Source: Halobacillus sp. Marseille-Q1614
Lineage (GTDB): Bacteria; Bacillota; Bacilli; Bacillales; Halobacillaceae
Assembly (NCBI RefSeq): GCF_902809865.1
Contig: NZ_CADDWH010000001.1
Location: 2,170,001-2,234,000 of the forward strand
DNA length: 64,000 nt
Direction: 5' to 3'
The notes beneath the pieces were generated by a model. The model had not been told where the DNA came from. It worked only from the letters and a program-made list of their open reading frames with translations, and made no database searches. Positions 8,311-17,211 of this stretch are shown one piece after another (the stretch's first letter is position 1; the number at the start of each line of letters is the position of its first letter). The translations under genes were made by a program, and so were the position numbers.

Positions 8311-9309
8311 ATGAAGAAAATACTCGACATTCAAGACCTCCACGTGGCCTTTCAAACTTATGGCGGTGAAGTCCAAGCTGTGCGTGGAGTAAATTTAGAA
8401 CTCAATAAAGGAGAAACACTAGCCATTGTTGGAGAATCAGGCTGCGGCAAGAGCGTAACAGCCAACAGCATTATGAAGCTCATCCCTTCTCCTGCCGGCA
8501 GGATCAAACAAGGATCGATCACTTTTAAAGGCAAGGACATTACCAAAATGTCGAATAAAGCAATTCGAAAGGTGCGCGGGGTCGATATTTCTATGATTTT
8601 CCAGGATCCAATGACAGCACTAAATCCGACGCTAACCATTGGTAATCAGTTGACCGAAGGAGTTAAGCAGCATCGAAAAATTTCTTCAAAACAAGCGAAC
8701 CATCAGGCGATCGACATGCTGAAACTCGTCGGAATTCCTAATCCTGAAGAAAGAATGAAGCAGTACCCCCACCAATTCAGCGGCGGCATGCGACAGCGGA
8801 TTGTCATCGCAATGGCTCTAATCTGTGAACCTGAATTGTTAATTGCTGATGAACCAACTACCGCTCTTGATGTCACGATTCAGGCCCAAATTTTACAGCT
8901 GTTTCAAAAAATTCAGCGGGAAACCGGGGTCTCCATTATTTTAATTACCCATGACCTCGGAGTAGTAGCTAAAATTGCCGACCGCGTTGCAGTTATGTAT
9001 GCAGGAAAAGTCGTGGAAACCGGTACGAGAAGGGACATCTTCTACCGGCCGAAACATCCTTACACCCAAGGGCTGCTTAATTCAGTTCCTCGCCTTGACC
9101 AAAAAGGAGAAAAACTGGTTCCGATAGACGGCACTCCTCCCGACCTTTTTTCTCCGCCAGAGGGATGTCCATTTACTGCACGGTGTCCAAAAGCGATGGA
9201 AGTTTGTTCAAGGGTTTACCCTTTTCACTCAGAACTCAGCGATACACATACGGTAGACTGCTGGCTTCAGGATGAAAGGGCTAAAAAATATATAGCTTCA
9301 TCTAGTTAG
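8311..9309 (+). CDS. dppD: dipeptide ABC transporter ATPase DppD
   Basis: Cytoplasmic ATPase of the importer, 332 aa. Walker A is GESGCGKS (41-48), the ABC signature is FSGGMRQR, and Walker B is LLIADEPTTALD, followed by the switch ITHD. The C-terminal Opp/Dpp extension carries the cysteine cluster CPFTARCPKAMEVC...C that binds an iron-sulfur cluster or metal in this family. It likely pairs with YkfD, encoded last in the operon, to make the two-ATPase motor. Confidence 0.95.
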   Translation: MKKILDIQDLHVAFQTYGGEVQAVRGVNLELNKGETLAIVGESGCGKSVTANSIMKLIPSPAGRIKQGSITFKGKDITKMSNKAIRKVRGVDISMIFQDPMTALNPTLTIGNQLTEGVKQHRKISSKQANHQAIDMLKLVGIPNPEERMKQYPHQFSGGMRQRIVIAMALICEPELLIADEPTTALDVTIQAQILQLFQKIQRETGVSIILITHDLGVVAKIADRVAVMYAGKVVETGTRRDIFYRPKHPYTQGLLNSVPRLDQKGEKLVPIDGTPPDLFSPPEGCPFTARCPKAMEVCSRVYPFHSELSDTHTVDCWLQDERAKKYIASSS

Positions 9310-9341
9310 GAAAATCTTTTATTTGAAAGGGGAAAATGAGT

Positions 9342-10973
9342 ATGAAGAAATGGTTGACCGTTTTACTAGGCTTATTGTTTGTAGTCATGCTTGCCGCCTG
9401 TACAGCTGATGAAAGTGCAGGTGAAGACAACAACAGTGAGGGCGGAGAAGAATCCAGCAGCAGCGACACTTCCACCCTTCTGCTGAACAATGGAACTGAA
9501 CCAACGTCGCTTGATCCTCCGATTGGATTTGACGCAGCTTCCTGGAACGTGTTGAACAATTTAATGGAAGGTATGACCCGCTTAAATCAAGATCATGAAC
9601 CTGAAGAAGCAACAGCCGAGTCAATTGAAGTTTCTGATGACGGCACAGAATATACATTCACTATTCGTGAAGATGCTAAATGGTCAAATGGTGACGATGT
9701 AACGGCAGAAGATTTCGAATTTGCATGGAAACGTTTATTAGATCCAGAAACGGCTTCTCCTGCTGCTTTTCTCGGTTATTTTATTGAAGGCGGCGAAGAG
9801 TTTAACACTGGGGATGGTTCAGTAGATGATGTAATGGTTGAAGCAACTGGGGATAAAGAGCTTAAAGTAACGCTTACCGCTCCTACGAATTACTTTTTAA
9901 ACATTATTTCAAACCCTGCTTTCTTCCCGATTAATAAGTCGGCAGCTGAAGAGAATGAAGAATGGTTTACAGAAGCCGATACTTTTGTCGGCAACGGTCC
10001 TTTTACTCTTGCTGAGTGGGAACATGATAAAGAAATGGTATTAGAGAAAAATGAGGAATATTGGGATGCAGATACCGTACAATTAGAACAGGTTAAATTT
10101 GCAATGGTAAATGACCCTAATACGGAATATCAAATGTACGAAAGTGGAGATCTTGATAACTCCGAAATCCCTGCTGACCTTGCTGACCAACTCCTCGACA
10201 GTGAAGATGTTACGATTCAAGACCAGGCTGGAAACCAGTTCTATCGTTTTAATGTAAATGAAGAGCCTTTTCAAAATGAAAAAATACGTAAAGCTTTAGC
10301 TATGGCGGTTAATCGTGAGGATATCGTCAACTACGTTACGAAAATGGGCGAAGAGCCTGCTTATGGATTTGTTTCTCCTGGCTTCAACGACGCTGACGGC
10401 AACGATTTCCGTGAACAAAACGGTCAGCTTGTTGAATTCCACCCGGAAGAAGCTAAGAAACTCCTTGAAGAAGGTATGGAAGAAGAAGGCTATGATGAAC
10501 TGCCTGAAATCACCCTTACTTACAATACAGATGAAACGAACAAGAGCATTGCTGAAACCATTCAGGAAATGTACAGTGAAAACCTGGGCATCGATGTCAC
10601 CTTGGAAAACACAGAGTGGAACGTATTCCTAGAGGATCAGAAGGCTTTAAATCATCAGCTTTCGAGAAGCTCTTTCCTTGCTGATTATGCGGATCCAATC
10701 AACTTCCTGGAAAGCTTTATCACCGATTCTTCTATGAACCGTACCGGATGGTCTAATGAAGAGTATGATGAGCTGATTGCCAAAGCGAAAGAAGAAACTG
10801 ATGAACAACAGCGTTTCGAATACATGTATGAAGCAGAGAAAATTTTATTTGAAGAAATGCCGATCTTCCCTATCCACTTCTATAACCAAGTACACCTGCA
10901 AAAAGAGAACGTAGATGGCATTGTCCGTCACCCTGTAGGTTACATGGAGTTGAAATGGGCTGCAAAAAAATAA
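9342..10973 (+). CDS. dppE: dipeptide-binding lipoprotein DppE
   Basis: Family 5 (OppA/DppA-type) extracellular solute-binding protein delivering di- or murein peptides to DppBC. The lipoprotein signal is clear: MKKWLTVLLGLLFVVML then AAC, with the lipidated Cys at position 20, followed by a Glu/Ser-rich linker. I use ATG 9342 since AAAGGGG lies nine bases upstream; ATG 9336 is only three bases from it. The mature part is about 520 aa with the SBP_bac_5 pattern (LNNGTEPTSLDPP, TFTIREDAKWSNGDDVTAEDF, GNGPFTLAEWEHDKEMVLEKN). The protein is strongly acidic, as usual for exported proteins of halotolerant bacilli. Confidence 0.94.
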   Translation: MKKWLTVLLGLLFVVMLAACTADESAGEDNNSEGGEESSSSDTSTLLLNNGTEPTSLDPPIGFDAASWNVLNNLMEGMTRLNQDHEPEEATAESIEVSDDGTEYTFTIREDAKWSNGDDVTAEDFEFAWKRLLDPETASPAAFLGYFIEGGEEFNTGDGSVDDVMVEATGDKELKVTLTAPTNYFLNIISNPAFFPINKSAAEENEEWFTEADTFVGNGPFTLAEWEHDKEMVLEKNEEYWDADTVQLEQVKFAMVNDPNTEYQMYESGDLDNSEIPADLADQLLDSEDVTIQDQAGNQFYRFNVNEEPFQNEKIRKALAMAVNREDIVNYVTKMGEEPAYGFVSPGFNDADGNDFREQNGQLVEFHPEEAKKLLEEGMEEEGYDELPEITLTYNTDETNKSIAETIQEMYSENLGIDVTLENTEWNVFLEDQKALNHQLSRSSFLADYADPINFLESFITDSSMNRTGWSNEEYDELIAKAKEETDEQQRFEYMYEAEKILFEEMPIFPIHFYNQVHLQKENVDGIVRHPVGYMELKWAAKK

Positions 10974-10989
10974 AGAAACCAATTTGAGG

Positions 10990-11009
10990 ACCCATACATC
11001 TGTATGGGT
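10990..11009 (+). other. stem-loop between dppE and ykfA
   Basis: ACCCATAC pairs with GTATGGGT around ATCT. There is no T-tract, so this looks like an mRNA processing or 3'-protecting hairpin rather than a full terminator. It could keep the binding-protein message more abundant than the downstream enzyme messages. Confidence 0.5.
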
Positions 11010-11045
11010 TCTCCCCTGCTTTTTCACAAAATAGGAGGCTAGACG

Positions 11046-11969
11046 ATGATCCATCCTAAACGATTAAAGCCCGGTCAAACGATAGGTGTTATAGCTCCAG
11101 CAAGTCCTCCCAATCTAGCGAATCTGCACAAGGCGATTCCTTTCTTTAACAGCTTAGGTTTACATGTAAAAATCGCTCCGCATGTTTCCAGTAAATATGG
11201 CTACCTTTCAGGAACCGATGAAGAACGGCTGTATGACCTTCATCTCATGTTTTCCGATCGCACAGTTGATGCTGTTTTTTGTGCAGGCGGAGGTTATGGC
11301 ACGAGCCGTATAGCTGATCAGATCGATTATAAGTTAATTAAACAAAACCCTAAAATTTTCTGGGGATACAGCGATATTACTTTTTTACATACAGCCATCC
11401 GCCAAAAAGCCGGGCTCGTTACATTTCATGGACCGATGCTCAGCTCGGATATTGGCAAAGATGATTTTGACCCTTTTTCTACCTTAATGTTTAATCAATT
11501 GTTTCACCCCACCGAGCTTACATACACTGAAGCTGTTAATTCCTTACATACTCTTTCAGAAGGCGAAGCATCGGGAGAGTTAGTCGGCGGAAATCTGTCT
11601 TTAATCGTCAATTCGATCGGCACTCCTTATGAAATTAATACAAAAGGAAAACTGCTGCTGATCGAAGATGTAGGGGAAGAACCTTACCGCATTGACTCGT
11701 TTTTAAGCCAGCTTAAGCTTTCTGGTAAATTAGCAGAAGCCGCAGGGATCGTAGTAGGAGATTTCAAAGATGCCGAACCAAAGAAAAGAGAAGATTCTTT
11801 AAGTTTAGAAGAAGTGTTCGATCACTATTTCTCCGGCTTGGACGGTCCGGTATTATCCGGTTTTAAGATCGGCCACTGTCTTCCCCACTATGCAGTACCG
11901 CTTGGTCCAAAAGCTGAATTGTCCAGTAAGACTAAAACATTAACCATCCAGCCCGGTGTGGTCTGGTGA
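11046..11969 (+). CDS. ykfA: LD-carboxypeptidase, S66 family (YkfA)
   Basis: Serine peptidase of family S66 (LdcA/MccF), which cleaves the L-D bond of murein tripeptide/tetrapeptide products in the cytoplasm. The nucleophile is expected at S109 in FWGYSDITFLH; the glutamate lies in LLLIEDVGEEPYRID and the histidine in IGHCLPHYAVPLG. The N-terminal IGVIAPASPP and the glycine-rich CAGGGYGTSRI are also family hallmarks. It is 307 aa long, with a start preceded by AGGAGG. The operon context (dpp importer, epimerase, NlpC/P60) supports a murein-peptide recycling role. Confidence 0.92.
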   Translation: MIHPKRLKPGQTIGVIAPASPPNLANLHKAIPFFNSLGLHVKIAPHVSSKYGYLSGTDEERLYDLHLMFSDRTVDAVFCAGGGYGTSRIADQIDYKLIKQNPKIFWGYSDITFLHTAIRQKAGLVTFHGPMLSSDIGKDDFDPFSTLMFNQLFHPTELTYTEAVNSLHTLSEGEASGELVGGNLSLIVNSIGTPYEINTKGKLLLIEDVGEEPYRIDSFLSQLKLSGKLAEAAGIVVGDFKDAEPKKREDSLSLEEVFDHYFSGLDGPVLSGFKIGHCLPHYAVPLGPKAELSSKTKTLTIQPGVVW

Positions 11970-11988
11970 AGAGAAAGCGTGCGGATTT

Positions 11989-13083
11989 ATGATCATTCAA
12001 TCGATAGAAACCTACCGAATTGCCGTTCCATTAAAAAAGCCGTTTAAAACTGCCTTAAGAACGGTCACTGTAGCAGAGTCCATCTATGTAAAAGTAATTT
12101 GCGACAATAAAATAACCGGCTTTGGAGAAGCACCTCCTACCCACGTGATTACAGGAGAAAGCCTATCCAGCATTGAATACGCGGTACAAAGTATTTTAAA
12201 ACCTGCCATTTTAGGGAAAACACTCTTAAATAGAGAAGAGCTTTTCCAAACTCTTCATCATAGTTTAATAGGAAATCCAAGTGCGAAAGCAGCCGTCGAT
12301 ATGGCCCTTCATGACTGTCTTGCCCAGCATTGCCAGCTCCCTCTCTATCAGCTTTTAGGAGGTTATCAAAACCAGTTGGAAACGGATTACACTGTCAGTG
12401 TTAATGAGCCGGACGAAATGGCATCTGATGCTAAGCAGTATATTGCCGATGGATTTAACATTTTAAAAATTAAAGTAGGCAAAGATGAAATCGAAAAAGA
12501 CATCCGGCGAATTAAGGCAGTCCGTGACACGATCGGCCCTTCCTCTGTCATTCGCCTTGATGCCAACCAGGGCTGGACAGTGAAGGAAGCTATTTATGCA
12601 ATACGCCGCATGGAGAATCTTGACCTGGGAATTGAACTTGTCGAACAACCAGTGCCCGCCCACGACATTGATGGTTTAAAACAAGTGTCAGATCACACAT
12701 TTATCCCTATTATGGCTGACGAAAGTGTGTTTTCCATTCACGATGCCAAAAGAGTCCTTGAAACGAAAAGTGCTGACATGATCAATATTAAGCTGATGAA
12801 AGCCGGAGGTATTTATCAGGCACTAAAGATTAATCAGCTGGCAGAAGCCTATGGAATTCCTTGCATGGTCGGCAGTATGATAGAAACGAAGCTTGGGATT
12901 ACAGCCGCTGCTCATCTTGCGGCCAGCCAAAAAAATATTATTCACTTTGATTTTGATGCTCCGCTTATGCTTTCCTTTGACCCCGTCGGCGGCGGTGTGG
13001 TTTATAACAAAAACTTTATCACCTTGCCAGCCGATCATGGATTAGGAATACAATCTATGGAGCTTGAACGCATTCACGTCTAG
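11989..13083 (+). CDS. ykfB: L-Ala-D/L-Glu epimerase YkfB
   Basis: Enolase-superfamily enzyme of the muconate-lactonizing group that converts L-Ala-D-Glu to L-Ala-L-Glu, allowing full breakdown of murein peptides. From ATG 11989 the protein aligns from its first residues with B. subtilis YkfB (I-x-RIAVPLKKPFKTALRTV). An upstream GTG at 11956 would overlap ykfA and adds 11 unrelated residues, so I reject it. The catalytic KxK is K160/K162 (LKIKVGKD); metal ligands lie in RLDANQG, ELVEQP and MADESVF; the second lysine is in NIKLMKAGG. The binding site before this start is weak, suggesting coupling to ykfA, which ends 19 bases upstream. Confidence 0.93.
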   Translation: MIIQSIETYRIAVPLKKPFKTALRTVTVAESIYVKVICDNKITGFGEAPPTHVITGESLSSIEYAVQSILKPAILGKTLLNREELFQTLHHSLIGNPSAKAAVDMALHDCLAQHCQLPLYQLLGGYQNQLETDYTVSVNEPDEMASDAKQYIADGFNILKIKVGKDEIEKDIRRIKAVRDTIGPSSVIRLDANQGWTVKEAIYAIRRMENLDLGIELVEQPVPAHDIDGLKQVSDHTFIPIMADESVFSIHDAKRVLETKSADMINIKLMKAGGIYQALKINQLAEAYGIPCMVGSMIETKLGITAAAHLAASQKNIIHFDFDAPLMLSFDPVGGGVVYNKNFITLPADHGLGIQSMELERIHV

Positions 13084-13110
13084 AAAAAAATTGAAAGAGG
13101 AGGGAACCTG

Positions 13111-14055
13111 ATGACTCAAGCAGAAGCCACTCGCACGACATGGGTGGTCCAAGTACCTGTGGCCACAGTATGGACCTCTTCGGAATCCGCCCGATCGATA
13201 GATTTACCGGGGGTTTCGAATCCATCAAAAATTAAGGAATGGCTGGATCAATTAACCTATGAAACAAGCCTGGCACTCAGTGACGATAACCTCGTACAGT
13301 CCCAGCTGCTTTATGGGGAAGAAGTAATTGTTGATAATATTGAAGGTGAGTGGGCCAGTGTTGTAATTCCCACCCAGCCTTCGAAAAAAGACGAGCGAGG
13401 CTATCCAGGTTATGTTCCCGTACGACAACTCAAAGAAATTCCAGAAGAAGAATGGACAGGAAACGGAATTGCTGTGGTGATTAAAAACACCACACTTTTA
13501 ATTGATGATAAAGGCGAGCCGATGTTTGAAATCAGTTATCTGACCTCCCTTCCTGCGATATCAGAAGAAGGCGAGTTTATTAAAGTAATAACTCCGCACG
13601 GCATCGGTCTGGTGCCTGCACAGGATATTTCTATTTACCCTTCAAGAGAACATATCCCTAAAGGGAACGGAGAAGCTATATTAAAAGCTGGAAAAACATT
13701 CCTTGACCTTCCCTATTTCTGGGGCGGCATGAGTTCTTATGGATATGATTGTTCAGGCTTTGCTTATAACATGCATAAAGCCAATGGATATGTAATTCCA
13801 CGGGATGCGACCGACCAGGCGGCCAGCGGTGAAGAGATTAAACTCGATGAAGTTCAGCCTGGGGATCTTTTATTTTTCGCCTATGAAAATGGCAAGGGAA
13901 ACATCCACCACGTTGGCATCTATTATGGTGATGGACAAATGATTCACTCCCCTAAGACAGGAAAAACCATCGAAATTATCCCTTTAAAAGGGACAATCTA
14001 TGAAAACGAACTATGCTCAGCCAGAAGATATTGGAAAGAATCGGAGGATCGTTGA
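13111..14055 (+). CDS. ykfC: NlpC/P60 gamma-D-glutamyl-L-diamino acid endopeptidase YkfC
   Basis: Cysteine peptidase that cuts gamma-D-Glu-diaminopimelate bonds in free murein peptides with an N-terminal L-Ala. It is 314 aa long. Two SH3b-like domains (about 1-180) precede the NlpC/P60 domain, with Cys214 (YGYDCSGFAYN), His267 (HHVGIYYG) and a third polar residue near H279 (MIHSP). There is no signal peptide, consistent with a cytoplasmic recycling enzyme like its B. subtilis counterpart. The start has AGGAGGG; the stop overlaps the ykfD start by one base (TGATG). Confidence 0.93.
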   Translation: MTQAEATRTTWVVQVPVATVWTSSESARSIDLPGVSNPSKIKEWLDQLTYETSLALSDDNLVQSQLLYGEEVIVDNIEGEWASVVIPTQPSKKDERGYPGYVPVRQLKEIPEEEWTGNGIAVVIKNTTLLIDDKGEPMFEISYLTSLPAISEEGEFIKVITPHGIGLVPAQDISIYPSREHIPKGNGEAILKAGKTFLDLPYFWGGMSSYGYDCSGFAYNMHKANGYVIPRDATDQAASGEEIKLDEVQPGDLLFFAYENGKGNIHHVGIYYGDGQMIHSPKTGKTIEIIPLKGTIYENELCSARRYWKESEDR

Positions 14056-15071
14056 TGAAAGAAGAAAAAACACTCCAGGTCCGTAACCTGAAAAAGCACT
14101 TCCATCTAGGTAAAGGGAAAACCCTGAAAGCCGTAGATGGTGTTAGCTTTGATATATATAAAGGGGAAACATTCGGCCTTGTCGGTGAATCGGGATGCGG
14201 GAAGTCTACAGCGGGAAGAACAATTATGAACTTGTACAAACGGACAGACGGGCAGGTGCTTTTCAACTCCCGTGATGTCCACTCCCTTGATACAGTAGAC
14301 AGTTTTAAATTAAAGAGACAGATGCAAATGATTTTTCAGGATCCCTACGCTTCCTTAAATCCACGGTCTACGGTCGCAGATATTATTTCAGAGCCGATGA
14401 TAGTTCATAAACTGTACAAGACAGAAAAAGAGCGGTTAAGCCGTGTCTATGAATTATTAGAAGAAGTCGGGCTGAATCGCGACCATGCGAACAGGTACCC
14501 GCATGAATTCAGCGGAGGACAGCGTCAGCGGATAGGAATTGCACGGGCGCTGGCGCTTGACCCAGATCTTATTATTGCCGATGAACCGATTTCCGCACTC
14601 GACGTTTCGGTCCAGGCCCAGGTTGTTAATCTTCTCGAAAGAATTCAGGAGGAAAAAGGCCTGACCTATTTATTTATCGCCCATGACCTGTCGATGGTTC
14701 AGCATATTTCAGACCGCATCGGCGTTATGTATTTAGGGCATATGGTCGAGCTGACAACAAGTGAGCAGCTTTACGACAAGCCGCTGCATCCTTATACGCA
14801 GGCTTTGCTATCGGCCATCCCTATTCCTGATCCTGATGTGGAAGACAGCCGGGAACAGGTGATTATCGAAGGTGAGCTTCCAAGCCCCATCGATCCGCCA
14901 AGCGGCTGTGTGTTTAGAACACGCTGTCCGTTTGTCATGAAAGCCTGCGCAGAGATAAAACCGATGTGGCAGGAAATCGAAAATGGACACTTTGCGGCCT
15001 GCCACCTTTATAATGATGATATTGAAGATAAAACGCCTATTAAGGGTCAGCCCAGCTTAATAAAAAGTTAA
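14055..15071 (+). CDS. ykfD: oligopeptide/dipeptide ABC transporter ATPase YkfD
   Basis: Second ATPase of the Dpp-type importer (OppF/DppF family), 338 aa. Walker A is GESGCGKS (44-51), the signature is FSGGQRQR, Walker B is LIIADEPISALD, and the switch is IAHD. The oligo_HPY extension carries the CVFRTRCPFVMKAC...C cysteine cluster. The start at 14055 has GGAGG seven bases upstream and overlaps the ykfC stop; an in-frame ATG at 14013 lies inside ykfC and has no binding site. Last gene of the operon, followed by a strong terminator. Confidence 0.94.
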   Translation: MKEEKTLQVRNLKKHFHLGKGKTLKAVDGVSFDIYKGETFGLVGESGCGKSTAGRTIMNLYKRTDGQVLFNSRDVHSLDTVDSFKLKRQMQMIFQDPYASLNPRSTVADIISEPMIVHKLYKTEKERLSRVYELLEEVGLNRDHANRYPHEFSGGQRQRIGIARALALDPDLIIADEPISALDVSVQAQVVNLLERIQEEKGLTYLFIAHDLSMVQHISDRIGVMYLGHMVELTTSEQLYDKPLHPYTQALLSAIPIPDPDVEDSREQVIIEGELPSPIDPPSGCVFRTRCPFVMKACAEIKPMWQEIENGHFAACHLYNDDIEDKTPIKGQPSLIKS

Positions 15072-15108
15072 AAAAAGAGATCTGAGCTTATCGTTCAGAT
15101 CTCTTTTT
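15072..15108 (+). terminator. terminator of dppABCDE-ykfABCD
   Basis: AAAAAGAGATCTGA pairs with TCAGATCTCTTTTT around GCTTATCGT, directly after the ykfD stop. The A/T flanks make it potentially bidirectional, and it could also serve the opposite-strand hydrolase ending at 15212. Confidence 0.9.
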
Positions 15109-15153
15109 AAATAAGGTCCAAACTATTTAAATTTTGTGATTTCTATGATTTTA

Positions 15154-15205
15154 CCGCGGTTATCAGGATTTGCCCGCGAAAATCAGCTTTTAGCCGCGAA
15201 CAAGG
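15154..15205. repeat. 20-bp phased degenerate intergenic repeat
   Basis: Two full 20-bp units and a partial third stand head to tail: CCGCGGTTATCAGGATTTGC (15154-15173), CCGCGAAAATCAGCTTTTAG (15174-15193), CCGCGAACAAGG (15194-15205). An earlier weaker unit may precede them. They share CCGCG(A/G) and (A/T)ATCAG at the same phase. No coding frame is present; the function is unknown. Confidence 0.6.
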
Positions 15206-15211
15206 TACCGA

Positions 15212-16189
15212 TCATTTTAGCATTTCCTTCAGCCAGTCCAGTGATTTTCTGCCGCTTACTTTATGACCTCCTTCAAATACATCAATAGCCAGACAATCAG
15301 ATGCACCCGCGTCACCATAAATCCCTTTTAAAATATGATAGGCTTTCTCCGCTTCAACGGATGGAAAAGTCGTGTCTTCTCTTCCTGTTTCGATAAAAAG
15401 TGGACGCGGGGCGATTAACTCCAATATTTCCGGCAGCTCGCCCACTTGAAGCAATCCGGGGATATAGTTATCTAAACAGTGGTCAGAAGCTAAGATACTC
15501 CCTTTAAAGGTTCCGGCAAACCCGCTTAATACCGCAGCATCAATACGTGAATCTAAAACAGCTAAAAGTGCAGCAATCCATCCTCCTCCAGAAAAACCCA
15601 TCACTCCAATTTTTCCTCTCTCCTCTTGCCTGATTATGTCCAGCGCTCCCTTCATTTCAAAAACTCTCAGTCCGGCCAAGGTTTTGCTATTCATTAGGAG
15701 ATGAACGGCCAAACGATAGCAGGAGTTCACGTTCTCCTTTTCTTTATCCTTTTGAAGCCTTCGTTCACCAAATCCTATCATCTCCGGGACATATACCGTA
15801 AGACCCCTACGGACGAGCGAGACTGCAAAGTGTTTATGCAGGCCGTTATCTAAGGAGCAAAGCTTCCCTTCTTTAGACAATCCTGCAAGTTCCCTACTTC
15901 CATAGCCATGACCATGAATCGCAAGAACACTACCGCCTGTTTTTTCTTTTGGCGTAAATACATAGATAGGCATTTCAAGCCCGGCGGTTGTATTTAAATA
16001 GTGCCTCTCTCTTTTGTAATCTACGTAGGTTTCAGTCTCCCGTTCCGCTTTCCTCACTTGAAGTGACGTTTCCTCAAATTTACCCAGTAAAGAAGCCAGT
16101 GATCTTTTCATGTCTTCCCTGGATCCTTTTCTCTGTCCAACAGCTTCACTATATAATCCCTCAAGATAATCATCGGTGTTATTGCCCAT
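15212..16189 (-). CDS. alpha/beta-hydrolase (dienelactone hydrolase/YtaP-like esterase)
   Basis: Cytoplasmic serine esterase of the alpha/beta-hydrolase fold, 325 aa from ATG 16189, which has a perfect AAGGAGGTC upstream; longer frames run through a terminator hairpin and are rejected. The catalytic triad is visible: Ser in GVMGFSGGGW, Asp in ETGREDTTFPS, His in FEGGHKVSG. The oxyanion segment is AIHGHGYGSREL. There is no signal peptide. It lies downstream of kduD in the pectin locus, so removal of acetyl or similar esters from imported pectic oligomers is a reasonable guess, but nothing in the sequence fixes the substrate. Confidence 0.85.
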   Translation of the reverse strand: MGNNTDDYLEGLYSEAVGQRKGSREDMKRSLASLLGKFEETSLQVRKAERETETYVDYKRERHYLNTTAGLEMPIYVFTPKEKTGGSVLAIHGHGYGSRELAGLSKEGKLCSLDNGLHKHFAVSLVRRGLTVYVPEMIGFGERRLQKDKEKENVNSCYRLAVHLLMNSKTLAGLRVFEMKGALDIIRQEERGKIGVMGFSGGGWIAALLAVLDSRIDAAVLSGFAGTFKGSILASDHCLDNYIPGLLQVGELPEILELIAPRPLFIETGREDTTFPSVEAEKAYHILKGIYGDAGASDCLAIDVFEGGHKVSGRKSLDWLKEMLK

Positions 16190-16207
16190 AGCTGACCTCC
16201 TTCCTAT

Positions 16208-16249
16208 AAAAAAAGTCCCGCTTAACTTTAGCGTTAAACCGGACTTTTT
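16208..16249 (-). terminator. stem-loop/terminator between kduD and the esterase gene
   Basis: On the minus strand AAAAAGTCC-GGTTTAAC pairs with GTTAAGC-GGGACTTTTT and ends in seven T. It ends most kduD transcripts, so the esterase gene either has read-through or its own weak promoter. Confidence 0.75.
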
Positions 16250-16265
16250 CATGACTGTAATTATA

Positions 16266-17021
16266 TTATGAGCTCATCCACCCGCCGTCTACATTTAAGA
16301 TATGACCATTTACGTAATTTGAGGCGTCTGAGGCAAGAAAAACGGCGGCACCTTGTAAATCTTCCGGCGTCCCCCATCTTCCTTGAGGAATTCGTGATGT
16401 GATATAAGCGTTGCGATCTTCGTCTTCACGGATAGGAGCCGTGTTATCTGTAGCCATATAACCTGGGGCAATCGCATTGACGCTCACTCCCCGGCTTGAC
16501 CATTCATTAGCAAAGGATTTCGTCAAGCCCGCTACCGCATGCTTACTAGCTGTATAAGCAGGAACTTTTAATCCTCCCTGATAGGAAAGCATTGAGGCGA
16601 TATTAATAATCTTTCCCGAACCATTTTCAAGCATATGTTTACCGATTTCACGTGTCAGCTGAAAGACGGCGTGCTGATTGACATCAATGACACTGTACCA
16701 GTCTTCGTCAGAAAAATTCTCGGCTTCCGACCGGCGGATAATTCCCGCATTGTTCACTAAAATATCGATTCGTCCTGTTTTTGCCACAGCATCGGCAGCC
16801 AGCTGCGCTGCGGCTCCTCGTTTGGAAAGGTCTGTGATGATTTCATGAAAGGTGCCGCCAACTGCTTCCACTTCCTTTTTCGTTGCCTGTAAATCACGGG
16901 TCCCAACACCAATAACTGTCGCACCGGCTTTAGCAAGACCCACTGCAATTCCTTGTCCTAACCCTCTGCTCGCCCCTGTTACAAGAGCTGCCTTGCCGTT
17001 TAATGAGAATAATGAATTCAT
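16266..17021 (-). CDS. kduD: 2-dehydro-3-deoxy-D-gluconate 5-dehydrogenase KduD
   Basis: Short-chain dehydrogenase that interconverts 2,5-diketo-3-deoxygluconate and 2-keto-3-deoxygluconate in the breakdown of unsaturated galacturonate. It is 251 aa long. It shows the NAD-binding TGASRGLGQGIA (about 17-28), NNAG (about 90), catalytic Ser in IASMLS, YTASK (Y/K pair near 156-160) and the KduD-type ending IPQGRWGTPEDLQGAAVFLAS...VNGHILNVDGGWMSS. The start has GAGGAGG at ideal spacing. The promoter is overlapped by the AACAACGTTGTT operator. The partner isomerase KduI is not in this window. Confidence 0.9.
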   Translation of the reverse strand: MNSLFSLNGKAALVTGASRGLGQGIAVGLAKAGATVIGVGTRDLQATKKEVEAVGGTFHEIITDLSKRGAAAQLAADAVAKTGRIDILVNNAGIIRRSEAENFSDEDWYSVIDVNQHAVFQLTREIGKHMLENGSGKIINIASMLSYQGGLKVPAYTASKHAVAGLTKSFANEWSSRGVSVNAIAPGYMATDNTAPIREDEDRNAYITSRIPQGRWGTPEDLQGAAVFLASDASNYVNGHILNVDGGWMSS

Positions 17022-17086
17022 TTACTAAACGCCTCCTCTAGTCGTTATAAAATTATTCCTTTGAGTTTAGAAAAGTTCGATTTGCA

Positions 17087-17137
17087 CAATAATAACAACG
17101 TTGTTATTATTGTAAATGTAAAGGTTTACTTTGTCAA
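17087..17137 (-). promoter_or_regulatory. kduD promoter with LacI-type palindromic operator
   Basis: On the minus strand TTGACA (17137-17132), a 17-bp spacer and TACAAT (17114-17109) form a near-consensus promoter. A perfect 26-bp palindrome at 17087-17112, centred on AACAACGTTGTT with flanks CAATAAT/ATTATTG, covers the -10 and start site. The central CG is typical of LacI-family operators. The same core recurs twice upstream of uxaB. Repression by the adjacent LacI protein is inferred. Confidence 0.82.
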
Positions 17138-17157
17138 TTGCACCAGATGTTCAGACA

Positions 17158-17186
17158 TTGTATCCCGACCCAGCGTGAATTATAAT
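17158..17186 (+). promoter_or_regulatory. promoter of the lacI-type regulator
   Basis: TTGTAT (17158-17163) and a perfect TATAAT (17181-17186) are spaced by 17 bp. The palindromic operator lies about 46 bp upstream of this -35, so autoregulation would be indirect or by looping. Confidence 0.6.
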
Positions 17187-17211
17187 ACTATTTAAAAGGG
17201 GGCTGGCCGAA

